Origin: Kaistia adipata DSM 17808
GTDB lineage: Bacteria > Pseudomonadota > Alphaproteobacteria > Rhizobiales > Kaistiaceae
Direction: 5' to 3'
DNA length: 64,000 nucleotides
Assembly (NCBI RefSeq): GCF_000423225.1
Contig: NZ_AUHO01000006.1
Coordinates: 496,001 to 560,000 of the forward strand
The notes under the pieces are model-generated. The model did no database searches, was not told the DNA's origin, and saw only the letters and a list, made by a program, of their open reading frames with translations. The translations under genes and the position numbers were made by a program. Below, one piece after another: positions 10,282 to 20,737 of the stretch (its first letter is position 1; each line of letters starts with the position of its first letter).

Positions 10282-11130
10282 CTAGATGCTGTCGCCGATT
10301 TCGGTCTCGGTCGATCCGGCAGCCGCCGCCTGATCCTCGCGTCGATGCTTCTTCCAGGCGCGCCAGCCGATCGGCAAGGCCGCCAGATAGATGAAGGCGC
10401 CCGCCGCCAGCAGATGCCACGGGTAGCTCAACAGAGAAGCGGCCAGAACCACCACCAGCACGAAAAGCGGCAGGACGGCCTCGCGCGGCACGCGGGCGCC
10501 GAACTTCTTGCCAGACCAGGTCGGCAGCCGGCTGACCATCAGCAGCCCGACCGCGATGGTGTAGACGAGCACCAGCGGAGCCGTGAAGCTGTTGTGCGGC
10601 AGGTCGAGATATTCGAGATAGACCGGAAGCAGGACGATCAAGGCACCCGCCGGCGCCGGCACGCCGACGAAGAAATTCGCCTGCCAGTCCGGTTTGTTCG
10701 GGTTGTCGATCGAGACATTGAACCGCGCCAGGCGCAACGCAGCGCAGATGGCGAAGACGAGCGCCGCGATCCAGCCGAGCGAACGCACCTCGTCCAGCGT
10801 CCAGACATAGAGCAGGATCGCCGGCGCGACGCCGAAATTGACGAAATCCGTCAGCGAATCGAGCTCCGCCCCGAAGCGCGACGTCGAGCGCAGCAGACGC
10901 GCCACCCGCCCGTCGATGCCGTCGAGCACCGCCGCGATGACGATCATCGAGATCGCCTCGCCATAGCGCGCCTCGATCGCCATGCGGATCGCGGTCAGTC
11001 CGGCGCAGAGCGCCAGGAGCGTCACGAGGTTGGGCAGGATCATCCGGATCGGAATCTGCCGCACCTGGCGCAGGCGTGGACGATGACCGCCCTCGTCGTC
11101 CGGATCGAAGGGCGGAAAGATCGTCTCCAT
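10282..11130 (-). CDS. pssA: CDP-diacylglycerol--serine O-phosphatidyltransferase (phosphatidylserine synthase)
   Basis: PssA joins serine to CDP-diacylglycerol at the inner membrane to form phosphatidylserine. The CDP-alcohol phosphotransferase signature DGxxAR-x8-GxxxDxxxD is intact in the segment DGRVARLLRSTSRFGAELD and the residues after it. Several hydrophobic helices follow, and the C-terminus is charged. The start at 11130 (METIFPPFD) gives 282 residues and lies one base past the psd stop. Psd and PssA together make phosphatidylethanolamine, with the genes transcribed in the order psd-pssA. Confidence 0.95.
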   Translation of the reverse strand: METIFPPFDPDDEGGHRPRLRQVRQIPIRMILPNLVTLLALCAGLTAIRMAIEARYGEAISMIVIAAVLDGIDGRVARLLRSTSRFGAELDSLTDFVNFGVAPAILLYVWTLDEVRSLGWIAALVFAICAALRLARFNVSIDNPNKPDWQANFFVGVPAPAGALIVLLPVYLEYLDLPHNSFTAPLVLVYTIAVGLLMVSRLPTWSGKKFGARVPREAVLPLFVLVVVLAASLLSYPWHLLAAGAFIYLAALPIGWRAWKKHRREDQAAAAGSTETEIGDSI

Positions 11131-11131
11131 G

Positions 11132-11833
11132 TCAGTCGACCCGGACGCCACTGATCGCACCACCCTGGCCAAAGCGGGCCAGCACCGTCTCGCCGGCGAC
11201 GGCGGTCTGCCCCTCGGCCACGAGCGGCACCGCGCCTTCGGGCAGGTAGACGTCGAGACGCGAGCCGAAGCGGATCAGGCCGAAGCGCTCGCCGGCGGCC
11301 AGTTCGGCCCCCTCGCGGGTAAAGCAGACGATGCGGCGCGCCACTAGGCCGGCGATCTGCACGACGCCCAGCTTGCCATGGACGCCGTCGATGACGAGGC
11401 CGTTGCGCTCATTGTCCTCGCTCGCCTTGTCCAGTTCAGCATTCAGGAACTTGCCGGGCTTGTAGGCGATGCGACGGACACTGCCGGCGACCGGCGCGCG
11501 GTTCACGTGGCAGTTGAAGACGTTCATGAAGACGGAGATCCGCACGCGCGGCGCCGTTCCCAGCTCGAGCTCCGGCGGCGGCACGACGGGGCCGACAGCC
11601 GAGACCCGGCCGTCGGCGGGGCTGATCACCAGATCCGGATCGATGGGCGTCACCCGCGACGGATCGCGGAAGAAATAGGTGCACCATGCGGTCAGGACCA
11701 GGCCGAGCCAGAACAGCGGCCCCCACAGCCAACCCAGGAACAACGTGACGAAGGCGAAGATCGCAATGAAGGGATAGCCCTCGCGGTGGATCGGCACGAG
11801 GTTCGCCCGGATCGATTTCAGCACAGAATCCAT
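11132..11833 (-). CDS. psd: Phosphatidylserine decarboxylase proenzyme
   Basis: Psd decarboxylates phosphatidylserine to phosphatidylethanolamine. The 233-residue form is the short type found in Rhizobium and many other bacteria. Residues 20-50 hold membrane segments, FFRDPSR and [11 protein letters not shown] are conserved landmarks, and self-cleavage is expected at the Gly-Ser bond in [13 protein letters not shown] near the C-terminus, which makes the pyruvoyl group. It is co-transcribed with pssA, which starts one base after its stop. Confidence 0.96.
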   Translation of the reverse strand: MDSVLKSIRANLVPIHREGYPFIAIFAFVTLFLGWLWGPLFWLGLVLTAWCTYFFRDPSRVTPIDPDLVISPADGRVSAVGPVVPPPELELGTAPRVRISVFMNVFNCHVNRAPVAGSVRRIAYKPGKFLNAELDKASEDNERNGLVIDGVHGKLGVVQIAGLVARRIVCFTREGAELAAGERFGLIRFGSRLDVYLPEGAVPLVAEGQTAVAGETVLARFGQGGAISGVRVD

Positions 11834-11902
11834 GCCTTGCCCTGTCTCCCAGAATAAGCAGCGGTTCGGTAAATCACGGATAGGCCGAAGTGTGAAGCCG
11901 GA

Positions 11903-13840
11903 CTATCCAACCGTCTCCAATCCCGCCTTCGGTCCGCGCAGCACGACACCCATCGTATCGGTCTCCTGAACCTGCCGCAGCCGCTCGGCCGCCTCGTCGG
12001 CTTCACGCTGGCGATCCCACATGGAGGCATAGAGTCCGCCGAGGCGCATCAGCGTGTCGTGGTTGCCGCGCTCCAGGATCTGGCCGGCTTCGAGCACGAT
12101 GATTTCGTCGGCTGTCACAACTGTGGAAAGACGATGCGCGATGACGAGCGTGGTGCGTCCCGACGACACCCGGTCGAGTGCGCCCTGGATTTCCCGCTCG
12201 GTATGCGTGTCGAGCGCCGAGGTCGCCTCGTCCAGCACGAGGATCGGCGGCGCCTTCAGAATCGTGCGGGCGATCGCCACGCGCTGCTTCTCGCCGCCCG
12301 AGAGCTTCAGGCCGCGCTCGCCGACTTCCGAATCATAGCCATCCGGCAGTGCCTCGATGAAGTTGGCGATCTGCGCCATCCGCGCCGCCTCGTAGACTTC
12401 CTCCATGCTGGCGCTCGGCCGGCCATAGCGAATGTTGTAGGCGATCGTGTCGTTGAACAGCACCGTATCCTGCGGAACCATGCCGATCACGGCCCGCACG
12501 CTCGCCTGCTGGACGTCGCGGATGTCGACGCCGTCGATGGTGATGCGACCGGCGGAGACATCGTAGAAGCGGAACAGCAGGCGCGAGATCGTCGACTTGC
12601 CGGCGCCCGAGGGGCCGACGATGGCGACCGTCTTGCCGGCCGGAACCTCGAAGCTGACGCCCTTCAGGATCTCGCGCGCCGGATCGTAGTGGAACGAAAC
12701 GTTCTCGAAGCGGACCGTGCCCTCCGAGACGGCGAGCGCCGGCGCGCCCGGCTTGTCCTGCACCTCTTCCGGCATGTCGAGCAGGCGGAACATGGCCTCG
12801 ACGTCGGCCAGACCCTGCTTCAGCTCGCGATAGACGGTGCCGATGAAGTTCAACGGGAAGGACAGCTGGATGAGCAGCGCGTTGATCATGACGAAATCGC
12901 CGATCGTCTGCTCGCCGCGCATGATCGCCATGCCGCTGAGCGCCATGCAGATCGTCATGCCCGTCGTGAAGATCACCGTCTGGCCGAAGTTCAGCCAGGC
13001 GAGCGACGTCCAGGTCTTGATCGAGGCGGCCTCGTAGCGCGCCAGCGACTTGTCGTAGCGCGCCGCCTCCATCGCCTCGTTGCCGAAATACTTCACCGTC
13101 TCGTAGTTGAGCAGCGAGTCCACCGCCTTCGAGTTGGCCTCTGTGTCGGAGGCGTTCATCTCGCGACGAATGGCGATGCGCCAGTTGGAGGCGACCACCG
13201 TGAACCAGACATAGGCGACAATGGTCAGCGAGATGACGACGACATAGGAGAAATTGAACTGCCAGGCGATGACGACCGCCGCCAGCAGGAACTCGAGCAG
13301 GGTCGGGAACGTGTTCAGGATGATGTGGTCGACGATCGAGTCGATGCCCTTCATCCCGTGGTCCATGGTCCGCGACAGGCCGCCGGTGCGGCGCTGCAGA
13401 TGGAAGCGCAGCGACAGGCGGTGCATGTGCACGAAGGCGCGGTGGCCCAGCTTGCGGATCGCGTTCTCGCTGACGCGCGCAAACAGCGCATCGCGGAGCT
13501 GGTTGAAGGCGTTGAGCAGGATGCGGCCGACGCCATAGGCGATGACCAGCATGATCGGCGCGGCGATAATCAGGGAGAGGCCCGACTTGTCGCCGGCGGC
13601 ATTCGCGGGTGAGACGAGTGCGTCCGTCGCCCATTTGTAGAGGAAGGGGATGCAGACGGTCAGAACCTTGGCAAGCACCAGGATGACCAGGGCGCCAGCA
13701 ACACGAATCTTGAGGTCGGCACGGTCCTTCGGCCAGATATAGGGCCAAAGGGCGGCGATGGTGGAGAACGCGGTGGCGTCTCGCTCCTCGACCGGCGGGT
13801 TCTTGCCCGCCTTCGGCTCGGCGCTGTTGGTCGCGCTCAT
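11903..13840 (-). CDS. Atm1/HMT-type ABC exporter (membrane domain fused to ATPase)
   Basis: This 645-residue half-transporter has an N-terminal membrane domain of about six helices (about 45-340) and a C-terminal ATPase with Walker A GPSGAGKS, signature LSGGEKQR, Walker B ILVLDEATSALD and H-loop IAHRLST. The text after Walker B (THTEREIQGAL) and the N-terminus ALWPYIWP resemble Atm1/HMT1 proteins, which export glutathione-bound metal or sulfur species. The ATG at 13840 fits the family N-terminus better than one 48 bases upstream. It would work as a homodimer. The substrate is not proven by sequence. Confidence 0.88.
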   Translation of the reverse strand: MSATNSAEPKAGKNPPVEERDATAFSTIAALWPYIWPKDRADLKIRVAGALVILVLAKVLTVCIPFLYKWATDALVSPANAAGDKSGLSLIIAAPIMLVIAYGVGRILLNAFNQLRDALFARVSENAIRKLGHRAFVHMHRLSLRFHLQRRTGGLSRTMDHGMKGIDSIVDHIILNTFPTLLEFLLAAVVIAWQFNFSYVVVISLTIVAYVWFTVVASNWRIAIRREMNASDTEANSKAVDSLLNYETVKYFGNEAMEAARYDKSLARYEAASIKTWTSLAWLNFGQTVIFTTGMTICMALSGMAIMRGEQTIGDFVMINALLIQLSFPLNFIGTVYRELKQGLADVEAMFRLLDMPEEVQDKPGAPALAVSEGTVRFENVSFHYDPAREILKGVSFEVPAGKTVAIVGPSGAGKSTISRLLFRFYDVSAGRITIDGVDIRDVQQASVRAVIGMVPQDTVLFNDTIAYNIRYGRPSASMEEVYEAARMAQIANFIEALPDGYDSEVGERGLKLSGGEKQRVAIARTILKAPPILVLDEATSALDTHTEREIQGALDRVSSGRTTLVIAHRLSTVVTADEIIVLEAGQILERGNHDTLMRLGGLYASMWDRQREADEAAERLRQVQETDTMGVVLRGPKAGLETVG

Positions 13841-13886
13841 TGGACGTCTCTCCAGATTGACTGCGGTCGCGCATCCGCGCAACGTC

Positions 13887-13922
13887 AAATCCGCGCCGGG
13901 AGGCTTTCCCGGGCGCGGATTT
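13887..13922 (-). terminator. Strong hairpin after the LysM gene
   Basis: AAATCCGCGCC pairs with GGCGCGGATTT and the stem continues with GGGA/TCCC. It lies between the LysM gene end and the start of the Atm1-type gene, so it probably ends the LysM transcript; the following T-run is short. Confidence 0.6.
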
Positions 13923-13968
13923 CACGGGACGTGCGGCGACACGTCCCGACACATGTGGTGGCGGTGGT

Positions 13969-15465
13969 TCAGTTCGTCCAGTTGGCGTCCCCGGCCGGCA
14001 GGACGAAGGTCTGGCCCGGGTAGATCAGATGCGGGCTGCGGATCTGATCGTGATTGGCTTCATAGATCGTGGAATAGCGGATGCCGCGGCCGTAGAGCCG
14101 GCGCGAGATCGTCCAGAGATTGTCGCCACGACGGATGATGACGCTCTGCGGCGCAGGGACGTTGCCATCCGCCGACGCGCCGCTGCCGCCGCCGCCCGTC
14201 GCCACGACCGGCGCCAGCATCGCGACGTCCTCGGTCCGCTCGAACGGAACCTCGGCGCGCTCGACGACCTTGCCGGACCCGTCGGCCTCGACCTGGTCGG
14301 CGCGAACGATACGACGGCCAGGCTCGACCGTGCGCTTGGTCTCCAGCAGCCAGCGGCCGTTCTCTTCCGGCTTCGCCTCGCCAACCAGCTTGTCGTCCAT
14401 GTAGACGCGCACCGGCGCCTTGGACTTGGCCGATCCGGCGACGAAGAGCTTGCCGTCCTCGACCTCGACCGCGTCGACGGTGACCTTCGGCTCGGCAGCC
14501 GCCTTGGAGGCGTCGGCCGTCGCGCTGGCGCCGTCCTTGCCCTCCGGGGCGGCGATCGTCTTTTCGGTCGCGCCTGCAGCCGGCTCACCTGCCGCCGGGC
14601 CGGCATCGGCCTGCTGCTGCGGCGCTTCGCCAGCCTTCGGCGCGGCCGCGTCCACGGTCGCGCTGCCTGCCGGCTGCGAGGCATCGGGCTGCGCCGCCGC
14701 GGCGGCGGGCGCCTCCGCTGCCGGAGCGGTCCCGGCCGCGCTTGCATCGCCGTTCGACCCGGCCTTGGGCGGCTCGGATGCGGATGGCTGCTGCGTCGCT
14801 GAGGCCACCTGCTGCTCGGCCGACGCGACCGGCTTCTGCAGCACCTTGCTTGCCGAATCCGGCGTGTTCAACACCACTAGCGCCTCACCCTTGCCGGGCT
14901 CCTGCACCTGCACAGCCACGCTCTGCTCGGAGAGAGTCTCGACCTTCTTGTCGGGCGACGTCGTGCGGATCGAGAGGTCGTGCGTGCCGGGCGCCAGCGG
15001 CTTCTCGATCGCGACGGCCCACTCGCCCCGCTCATTCGCCTCGGCGGTGGCGACCGTCGATGAGCCATCGAGCAACTCAACCTTGGACTTCGGCGCGGCC
15101 AGGCCGGCGACTACCGTCTCTCCGGTCGGCTCGACGCGGACGATATCAAAGCTCGGAACCGCGCCCTCGGCCGGCACCTCGGCCTTCTGCTCCGTACCGG
15201 CGCCGGACTTGGCAGCGGCGCCCTCGCCTTCCGAGGTCTTGCCGGCCTCGGCGGCCTTCGCGGGCTCCGGCGCCTTCTCGGCGTTCGCGGCCGGCGCCTT
15301 GGCATCGGCCGGAGGCGCGCTGGCCTCCTGCTCGGGCGTGCGCGTCTTCTCGGCCGTCGGTTTGGCGATCAGGCCATAATACCCCCCGACCAGGATCGCG
15401 GCGACGGCGACGATGCCGGCGACGCGACCAGATGTCTTGGGTCCGGGAGGTGTCTGTTCAGCCAT
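13969..15465 (-). CDS. Membrane-anchored, Ala/Pro/Glu-rich LysM-domain protein
   Basis: The 498-residue protein starts with a short cytoplasmic stretch and one membrane helix (GIVAVAAILVGGYYGLIA, about residues 14-31). A long low-complexity Ala/Glu/Pro/Lys-rich region follows, with two Ig-like segments (about 105-190, with VVAGLAAPKSKVELLDG, and about 325-400, with LFVAGSAKSKAPVRVYMDD). The C-terminus is a LysM domain (about 445-492: IIRRGDNLWTISRRLYG). LysM binds peptidoglycan, so the protein should bridge inner membrane and cell wall. Proteins of this layout are common in Hyphomicrobiales and poorly studied. The gene is divergent from the LOG-family gene. Confidence 0.85.
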   Translation of the reverse strand: MAEQTPPGPKTSGRVAGIVAVAAILVGGYYGLIAKPTAEKTRTPEQEASAPPADAKAPAANAEKAPEPAKAAEAGKTSEGEGAAAKSGAGTEQKAEVPAEGAVPSFDIVRVEPTGETVVAGLAAPKSKVELLDGSSTVATAEANERGEWAVAIEKPLAPGTHDLSIRTTSPDKKVETLSEQSVAVQVQEPGKGEALVVLNTPDSASKVLQKPVASAEQQVASATQQPSASEPPKAGSNGDASAAGTAPAAEAPAAAAAQPDASQPAGSATVDAAAPKAGEAPQQQADAGPAAGEPAAGATEKTIAAPEGKDGASATADASKAAAEPKVTVDAVEVEDGKLFVAGSAKSKAPVRVYMDDKLVGEAKPEENGRWLLETKRTVEPGRRIVRADQVEADGSGKVVERAEVPFERTEDVAMLAPVVATGGGGSGASADGNVPAPQSVIIRRGDNLWTISRRLYGRGIRYSTIYEANHDQIRSPHLIYPGQTFVLPAGDANWTN

Positions 15466-15690
15466 GAATGCTCAAACCTGTCGCTCAAAACGGAACGTCG
15501 TTGCGCGTTCCGCGCCCGCGGGCCTGTTTCCCCTGCCGGTTGCCGACTCCTCGGTATTCCCGGCCTATTCTCCGCCTTGTTATACCCGCTTTCAAGGACG
15601 CCACAAGGCGAGGAAACCGCAGTTTCCAAGGCACTGCGGCAGATTGGCCGCAGCTTGACGGTCGCCCGCCCCGGATGCGAGGAAGGCGTC

Positions 15691-16296
15691 ATGACCGAGC
15701 TTTCTTCGATTTGCGTCTATTGTGGCTCTTCCGCAGGCGACGATCCGATCTACGCGGCGTCCGCCGAGCAACTTGGCACGGCAATGGGCGAGGCCGGCAT
15801 CGGTCTCGTCTATGGCGGCGGCGCCATCGGACTGATGGGCATCACCGCCCGCTCGGTCATGGCGGCAGGCGGCCACGTCACCGGAATCATCCCGCAGTTC
15901 CTGAAGGAACGCGAAGTGATGCTGGAAACGGCGCATGAGCTCGTCGTCACCAACGATATGCACGAGCGCAAGCGGCTGATGTTCGAGCAGTCCGACGCGT
16001 TCGTCGCCCTGCCCGGCGGCATCGGCACGCTCGAGGAACTGGTCGAGATGATGACCTGGGCGCAGCTCGGCCGGCACCGGAAGCCGGTCCTGATCGCCAA
16101 CATCAACGGCTTCTGGGACCCGCTGATCGCCCTGCTTCGCCACATGGCATCGGCCGGCTTCATCCGCAGCGGCTTCGAGGTCAATTATCTCGTCGCCGAC
16201 AGCGCCACCGACATCCTGCCGAAGCTACGCAAGGCCACCACGGAACGCGTCACCCGGGCGCTCGAAGTCGAGCCAATGCCGATCGCCGATCTCTGA
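15691..16296 (+). CDS. LOG-family protein (TIGR00730; cytokinin riboside 5'-monophosphate phosphoribohydrolase-like)
   Basis: This 201-residue Rossmann-type protein carries the LOG active-site motif PGGIGTLEE and starts with the usual SICVYCGSSAGDDP. LOG enzymes split the N-glycosidic bond of nucleoside 5'-monophosphates, releasing base and ribose 5-phosphate; cytokinin release is proven for some, while many bacterial members probably act on AMP. The ATG at 15691 is preceded by GAGGAAGG and fits the family N-terminus; upstream in-frame starts would add about 38 unsupported residues. Confidence 0.92.
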   Translation: MTELSSICVYCGSSAGDDPIYAASAEQLGTAMGEAGIGLVYGGGAIGLMGITARSVMAAGGHVTGIIPQFLKEREVMLETAHELVVTNDMHERKRLMFEQSDAFVALPGGIGTLEELVEMMTWAQLGRHRKPVLIANINGFWDPLIALLRHMASAGFIRSGFEVNYLVADSATDILPKLRKATTERVTRALEVEPMPIADL

Positions 16297-16303
16297 GGCT
16301 GGA

Positions 16304-16339
16304 CACCGGGCGGGTCGACTTTCCGCCTCCGCCCGGCGT
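16304..16339. terminator. Possible bidirectional terminator hairpin
   Basis: CCGGGCGG (16306-16313) pairs with CCGCCCGG (16329-16336) between the convergent LOG and cimA genes. No T-run is present, so termination is only inferred from position. Confidence 0.35.
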
Positions 16340-16350
16340 GAGCCTTCCTG

Positions 16351-17955
16351 TCAGCCGTGCGCCGGCTTGGCGCCCGACTTGATCAGCTTGTAGATGATCG
16401 AGTCGTGCAGCGCCTCGAACGAGGCGTCGACCACGTTTTCCGATACGCCGATCGTCATCCAGCTCTCGCCGGCGCCGTCGCGCGTCTCGATCAGGACGCG
16501 GGTGACCGCCTCGGTACCGCCGTTCAGGATGCGGACCTTGTAGTCGATCAGCTCGAGGTCCGAGATGATGTCCTGGTAGACACCGAGGTCCTTGCGCAGC
16601 GCGCGGTCGAGCGCGTTGACGGGGCCATTGCCCTCCTCGACCGTCAAAAGCCGCGCGCCGCCGACGATCAGCTTCACCACGGCCTCCGAGACCGAGATCT
16701 GCTTGCCGACCGCGTTGAAGCGGCGCTCGACAGTCACATGGAAGCTCTCGACGGTGAAATAGTCCGGAACGCTGCCGAGCGTGCGGCGAGCCAGGAGCTC
16801 GAAGGACGCGTCGGCGCCCTCGTAGGAATAGCCGACCGCCTCACGCTCCTTGACCTCGGCCAGCAGCGCGTCGAGGCGACGATCGGCCTTGTCGACCGTG
16901 ATGCCGAGGCGCGACAGCTCCGCCAGCAGGTTGGAACGGCCGGCCTGGTCGGAGACGAGCACGCGGCGGTGATTGCCGACCAGCTCCGGCTTCACATGCT
17001 CGTAGGTGCTGGGATCCTTGACGATCGCCGAAGCATGGATGCCGGCCTTGGTCGCGAAGGCGGAGGCGCCGACATAGGGCGCCTGCCGGTTGGGGGCGCG
17101 ATTGACGATCTCGTCGAAGCGATGCGACAGCGCGGTGAGCCCCTTCAGGCCCTCGGCCGTCACGCCGATCTCGAAGCGGTCGGCATAGGCCGGCTTCAGC
17201 CTCAGCGTCGGGATGATCGAGGTCAGGTTGGCGTTGCCGCAGCGCTCGCCGATACCGTTCAGCGTGCCCTGGATCTGGCGCGCGCCGCCCCGGATCGCGG
17301 CCAGCGAATTGGCAACCGCCTGCTCGGTGTCGTTGTGCGCATGCACGCCGAGATGATCGCCAGGGATCGTCTTCGCGACCTCGCGGACGATCGCCTCGAC
17401 TTCCTCCGGCAGCGTGCCGCCATTGGTCTCGCAGAGCACGACCCAGCGCGCGCCGGCGTCATAGGCGGCCTTGGCGCAGGCCAGCGCATAGGTCGGGTTG
17501 GCCTTGTAGCCGTCGAAGAAGTGCTCGCAATCGACGAGCGCTTCCTTGCCCGCCTTCACGGCGGCCTCGACCGATTGGCGGATGCCCTCGAGGTTTTCCT
17601 CCTCGGTCGCCCCGAGCGCCACCTTGACCTGGTAGTCCCAGCTCTTGGCGACGAAGCAGATCGCGTCCGAAGCCGAGGCGAGCAGCGTGTTGATGCCGGG
17701 ATCGTTGGAGAGGCTGACCCCTGCCCGCTTGGTCATGCCGAAGGCGGTGAACTTCGCCCGGCTCGTCCGCTTCTCGGTGAAGAAGCGGGTGTCGGTCGGA
17801 TTGGCGCCGGGATAGCCGCCCTCGACATAGTCGACACCGAGCTGGTCGAGCAGCCCGGCAATCAGCACCTTGTCCTCGACCGAGAAGTCGACGCCGTTGG
17901 TCTGCGCCCCGTCGCGCAGGGTCGTGTCGAAGAGGTAAAGTCGCTCTTTCGTCAT
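16351..17955 (-). CDS. cimA: Citramalate synthase (2-isopropylmalate synthase superfamily)
   Basis: CimA condenses pyruvate and acetyl-CoA to citramalate, a threonine-independent route to 2-oxobutyrate and isoleucine. The TIM barrel starts with FDTTLRDGAQTNGVDFS, and GVHAHNDTEQAVANSLAA holds the metal-binding HxH. Residues about 405-530 form the LeuA-type regulatory domain (IETRDGAGESWMTIGVSENV). The 534-residue length and start sequence match the citramalate synthase subfamily rather than LeuA. Its start overlaps the stop of the preceding 70-aa gene by 4 bases. Confidence 0.92.
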   Translation of the reverse strand: MTKERLYLFDTTLRDGAQTNGVDFSVEDKVLIAGLLDQLGVDYVEGGYPGANPTDTRFFTEKRTSRAKFTAFGMTKRAGVSLSNDPGINTLLASASDAICFVAKSWDYQVKVALGATEEENLEGIRQSVEAAVKAGKEALVDCEHFFDGYKANPTYALACAKAAYDAGARWVVLCETNGGTLPEEVEAIVREVAKTIPGDHLGVHAHNDTEQAVANSLAAIRGGARQIQGTLNGIGERCGNANLTSIIPTLRLKPAYADRFEIGVTAEGLKGLTALSHRFDEIVNRAPNRQAPYVGASAFATKAGIHASAIVKDPSTYEHVKPELVGNHRRVLVSDQAGRSNLLAELSRLGITVDKADRRLDALLAEVKEREAVGYSYEGADASFELLARRTLGSVPDYFTVESFHVTVERRFNAVGKQISVSEAVVKLIVGGARLLTVEEGNGPVNALDRALRKDLGVYQDIISDLELIDYKVRILNGGTEAVTRVLIETRDGAGESWMTIGVSENVVDASFEALHDSIIYKLIKSGAKPAHG

Positions 17956-18164
17956 TCTGCGTCTTCTTCCGGTGCGGCCTTGCGATCCCAGGTCGTCCAG
18001 AACTCGCCGGTGACCTCGTCCTTGCCGTCGATGATGACCAGCCCCATCGCGTCGAGCTGCTTGCGGATCGCGTCGGCCTTGGCGAAGTCCTTGGCCTCGC
18101 GCGCGGCGATGCGGTCGGCGATCAACTGTTCGATCAGGTCTTCGTCGAGCGGAATGCTGGTCAT
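17952..18164 (-). CDS. 70-aa stand-alone copy of the CysS C-terminal tail
   Basis: This tiny protein aligns across about 50 residues with the end of the CysS encoded just upstream: DRIAAREAKDFAKADAIRKQ here against [20 protein letters not shown] in CysS, followed in both by a KD-x2-TGE-x2-TTW ending. That tail is a helical hairpin and tail at the end of cysteinyl-tRNA synthetases. There is no catalytic domain. It looks like a duplication of the cysS 3' end that has kept an open frame and a start. The ATG at 18164 leads straight into this homology, and the stop overlaps the cimA start (ATGA), so it may be translationally coupled to cimA. A role in tRNA or synthetase binding is only a guess. 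Confidence 0.75.
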   Translation of the reverse strand: MTSIPLDEDLIEQLIADRIAAREAKDFAKADAIRKQLDAMGLVIIDGKDEVTGEFWTTWDRKAAPEEDAE

Positions 18165-18252
18165 CGTGGTGTCTTTCTGTTGGCAGCGCGCTTCAACGCG
18201 CGCGTGAACTCTGGCGCGGGGCAGTGGGGCGGTCGCGACGAACACCCCCGGT

Positions 18253-18280
18253 CGTCATCCCGGCGAAGGCCGGGATCCAT
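18253..18280 (+). repeat. Left arm of a REP-like inverted repeat pair
   Basis: A 28-base palindromic element containing CATCCCGGCGAAGGCCGGGA. Its hairpin (TCCCGGC/GCCGGGA) and sequence match the widespread dispersed repeat whose translation reads VIPAKAGIH. It pairs with the inverted copy at 18340-18367. Confidence 0.8.
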
Positions 18281-18339
18281 TCAGCTGGAGCCTTGGGTAT
18301 TGAAGTCAGTACCTTGCCAACCTCGACGAACCCGGCGGC

Positions 18340-18367
18340 ATGGATCCCTGCTTTCGCAGGGATGACG
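18340..18367 (-). repeat. Right arm of a REP-like inverted repeat pair
   Basis: An inverted, slightly diverged copy of the element at 18253-18280, with hairpin arms ATCCCTGC and GCAGGGAT around TTTC. The two arms sit about 60 bases apart between cysS and the 70-aa gene, in the head-to-tail-inverted layout typical of BIME-like units. Confidence 0.8.
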
Positions 18368-18434
18368 GCGAGCGTGGTGCCTGCGCCGGAGCCAACCGCA
18401 ACGGCGTCGGAAAAGGCAGAGACGATGACCGCCC

Positions 18435-20111
<1,677 letters not shown>

Positions 20112-20462
20112 TGATCGATCCCGATGAACAAAACCCCGCCGGCCGGGGCGTTCGTCTCTATCGGAATGGAACAGAGGAACGGCCTCAGCCAGCGCGTGCT
20201 AGCCGGTAATAATCCCGCAGCAGTAAATGCCGTTGAAATGCGGAAAAGCCGTCATGCGAGCGTGATGACGGAATTCGGCCGTAGCGTCAAGGCGGGAAGA
20301 TGGCGGCGGCGCGCCGATACGGTGACCAAACCGCTAAGATCGGGACAATTTTAATCAATTCGCAAGAATTCCGAACGATATCTGAACGCAGGTTTCAGGT
20401 CGGGTTCAGCTGTGGGGGCGCAGGATCCCGCCGTCGATTTGGGCCTTTTGGAGTACCGCGTC
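20112..20462. other. Gene-free region between cysS and the small exported-protein gene
   Basis: I see no convincing gene here. The first half is moderately GC-rich. The stretch 20330-20400 is AT-richer, as expected for divergent promoters, but I could not settle on a -35/-10 pair. Confidence 0.5.
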
Positions 20463-20645
20463 ATGGCCACTCGTTCGTTCTTCGCCGTCACCTTCTTTGC
20501 CACACTCGTCGGCATCGGCCTCGCCGAACTCGTCCAGCGCCCGTCCCATTCGGAAATCCGCGACGCCCGCGCATCCGCCGTCAGCCTGTGCATGACCAAG
20601 GGCATCGCCTGCGGTGCGACACGTTCGGGCTACGCCGCTTTCTGA
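20463..20645 (+). CDS. Small exported or membrane-tethered protein of unknown function (60 aa)
   Basis: The protein begins with a signal-like helix (MATRSFFAVTFFATLVGIGLA) followed by about 40 polar residues with two cysteines (SLCMTKGIACGATR). GGAG at 20449-20452 lies 10 bases before the ATG. No family is recognised. It may be secreted, with the two cysteines forming a disulfide. It precedes maeB by 92 bases on the same strand. A chance open frame cannot be excluded. Confidence 0.45.
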   Translation: MATRSFFAVTFFATLVGIGLAELVQRPSHSEIRDARASAVSLCMTKGIACGATRSGYAAF

Positions 20646-20737
20646 TACCGCTTCGCTCGCGTCGCCTGCTCTGATCGGTTAGGACGGTTCACGGCAGCGG
20701 AAGCAGCCGTCAACTCGAATAATCCGCAGGCAGGGTC

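Noticed and set aside
20124-20354. 76-codon open frame after the cysS start
   Set aside because: No ribosome site, no recognisable content, and a codon pattern unlike neighbouring genes.
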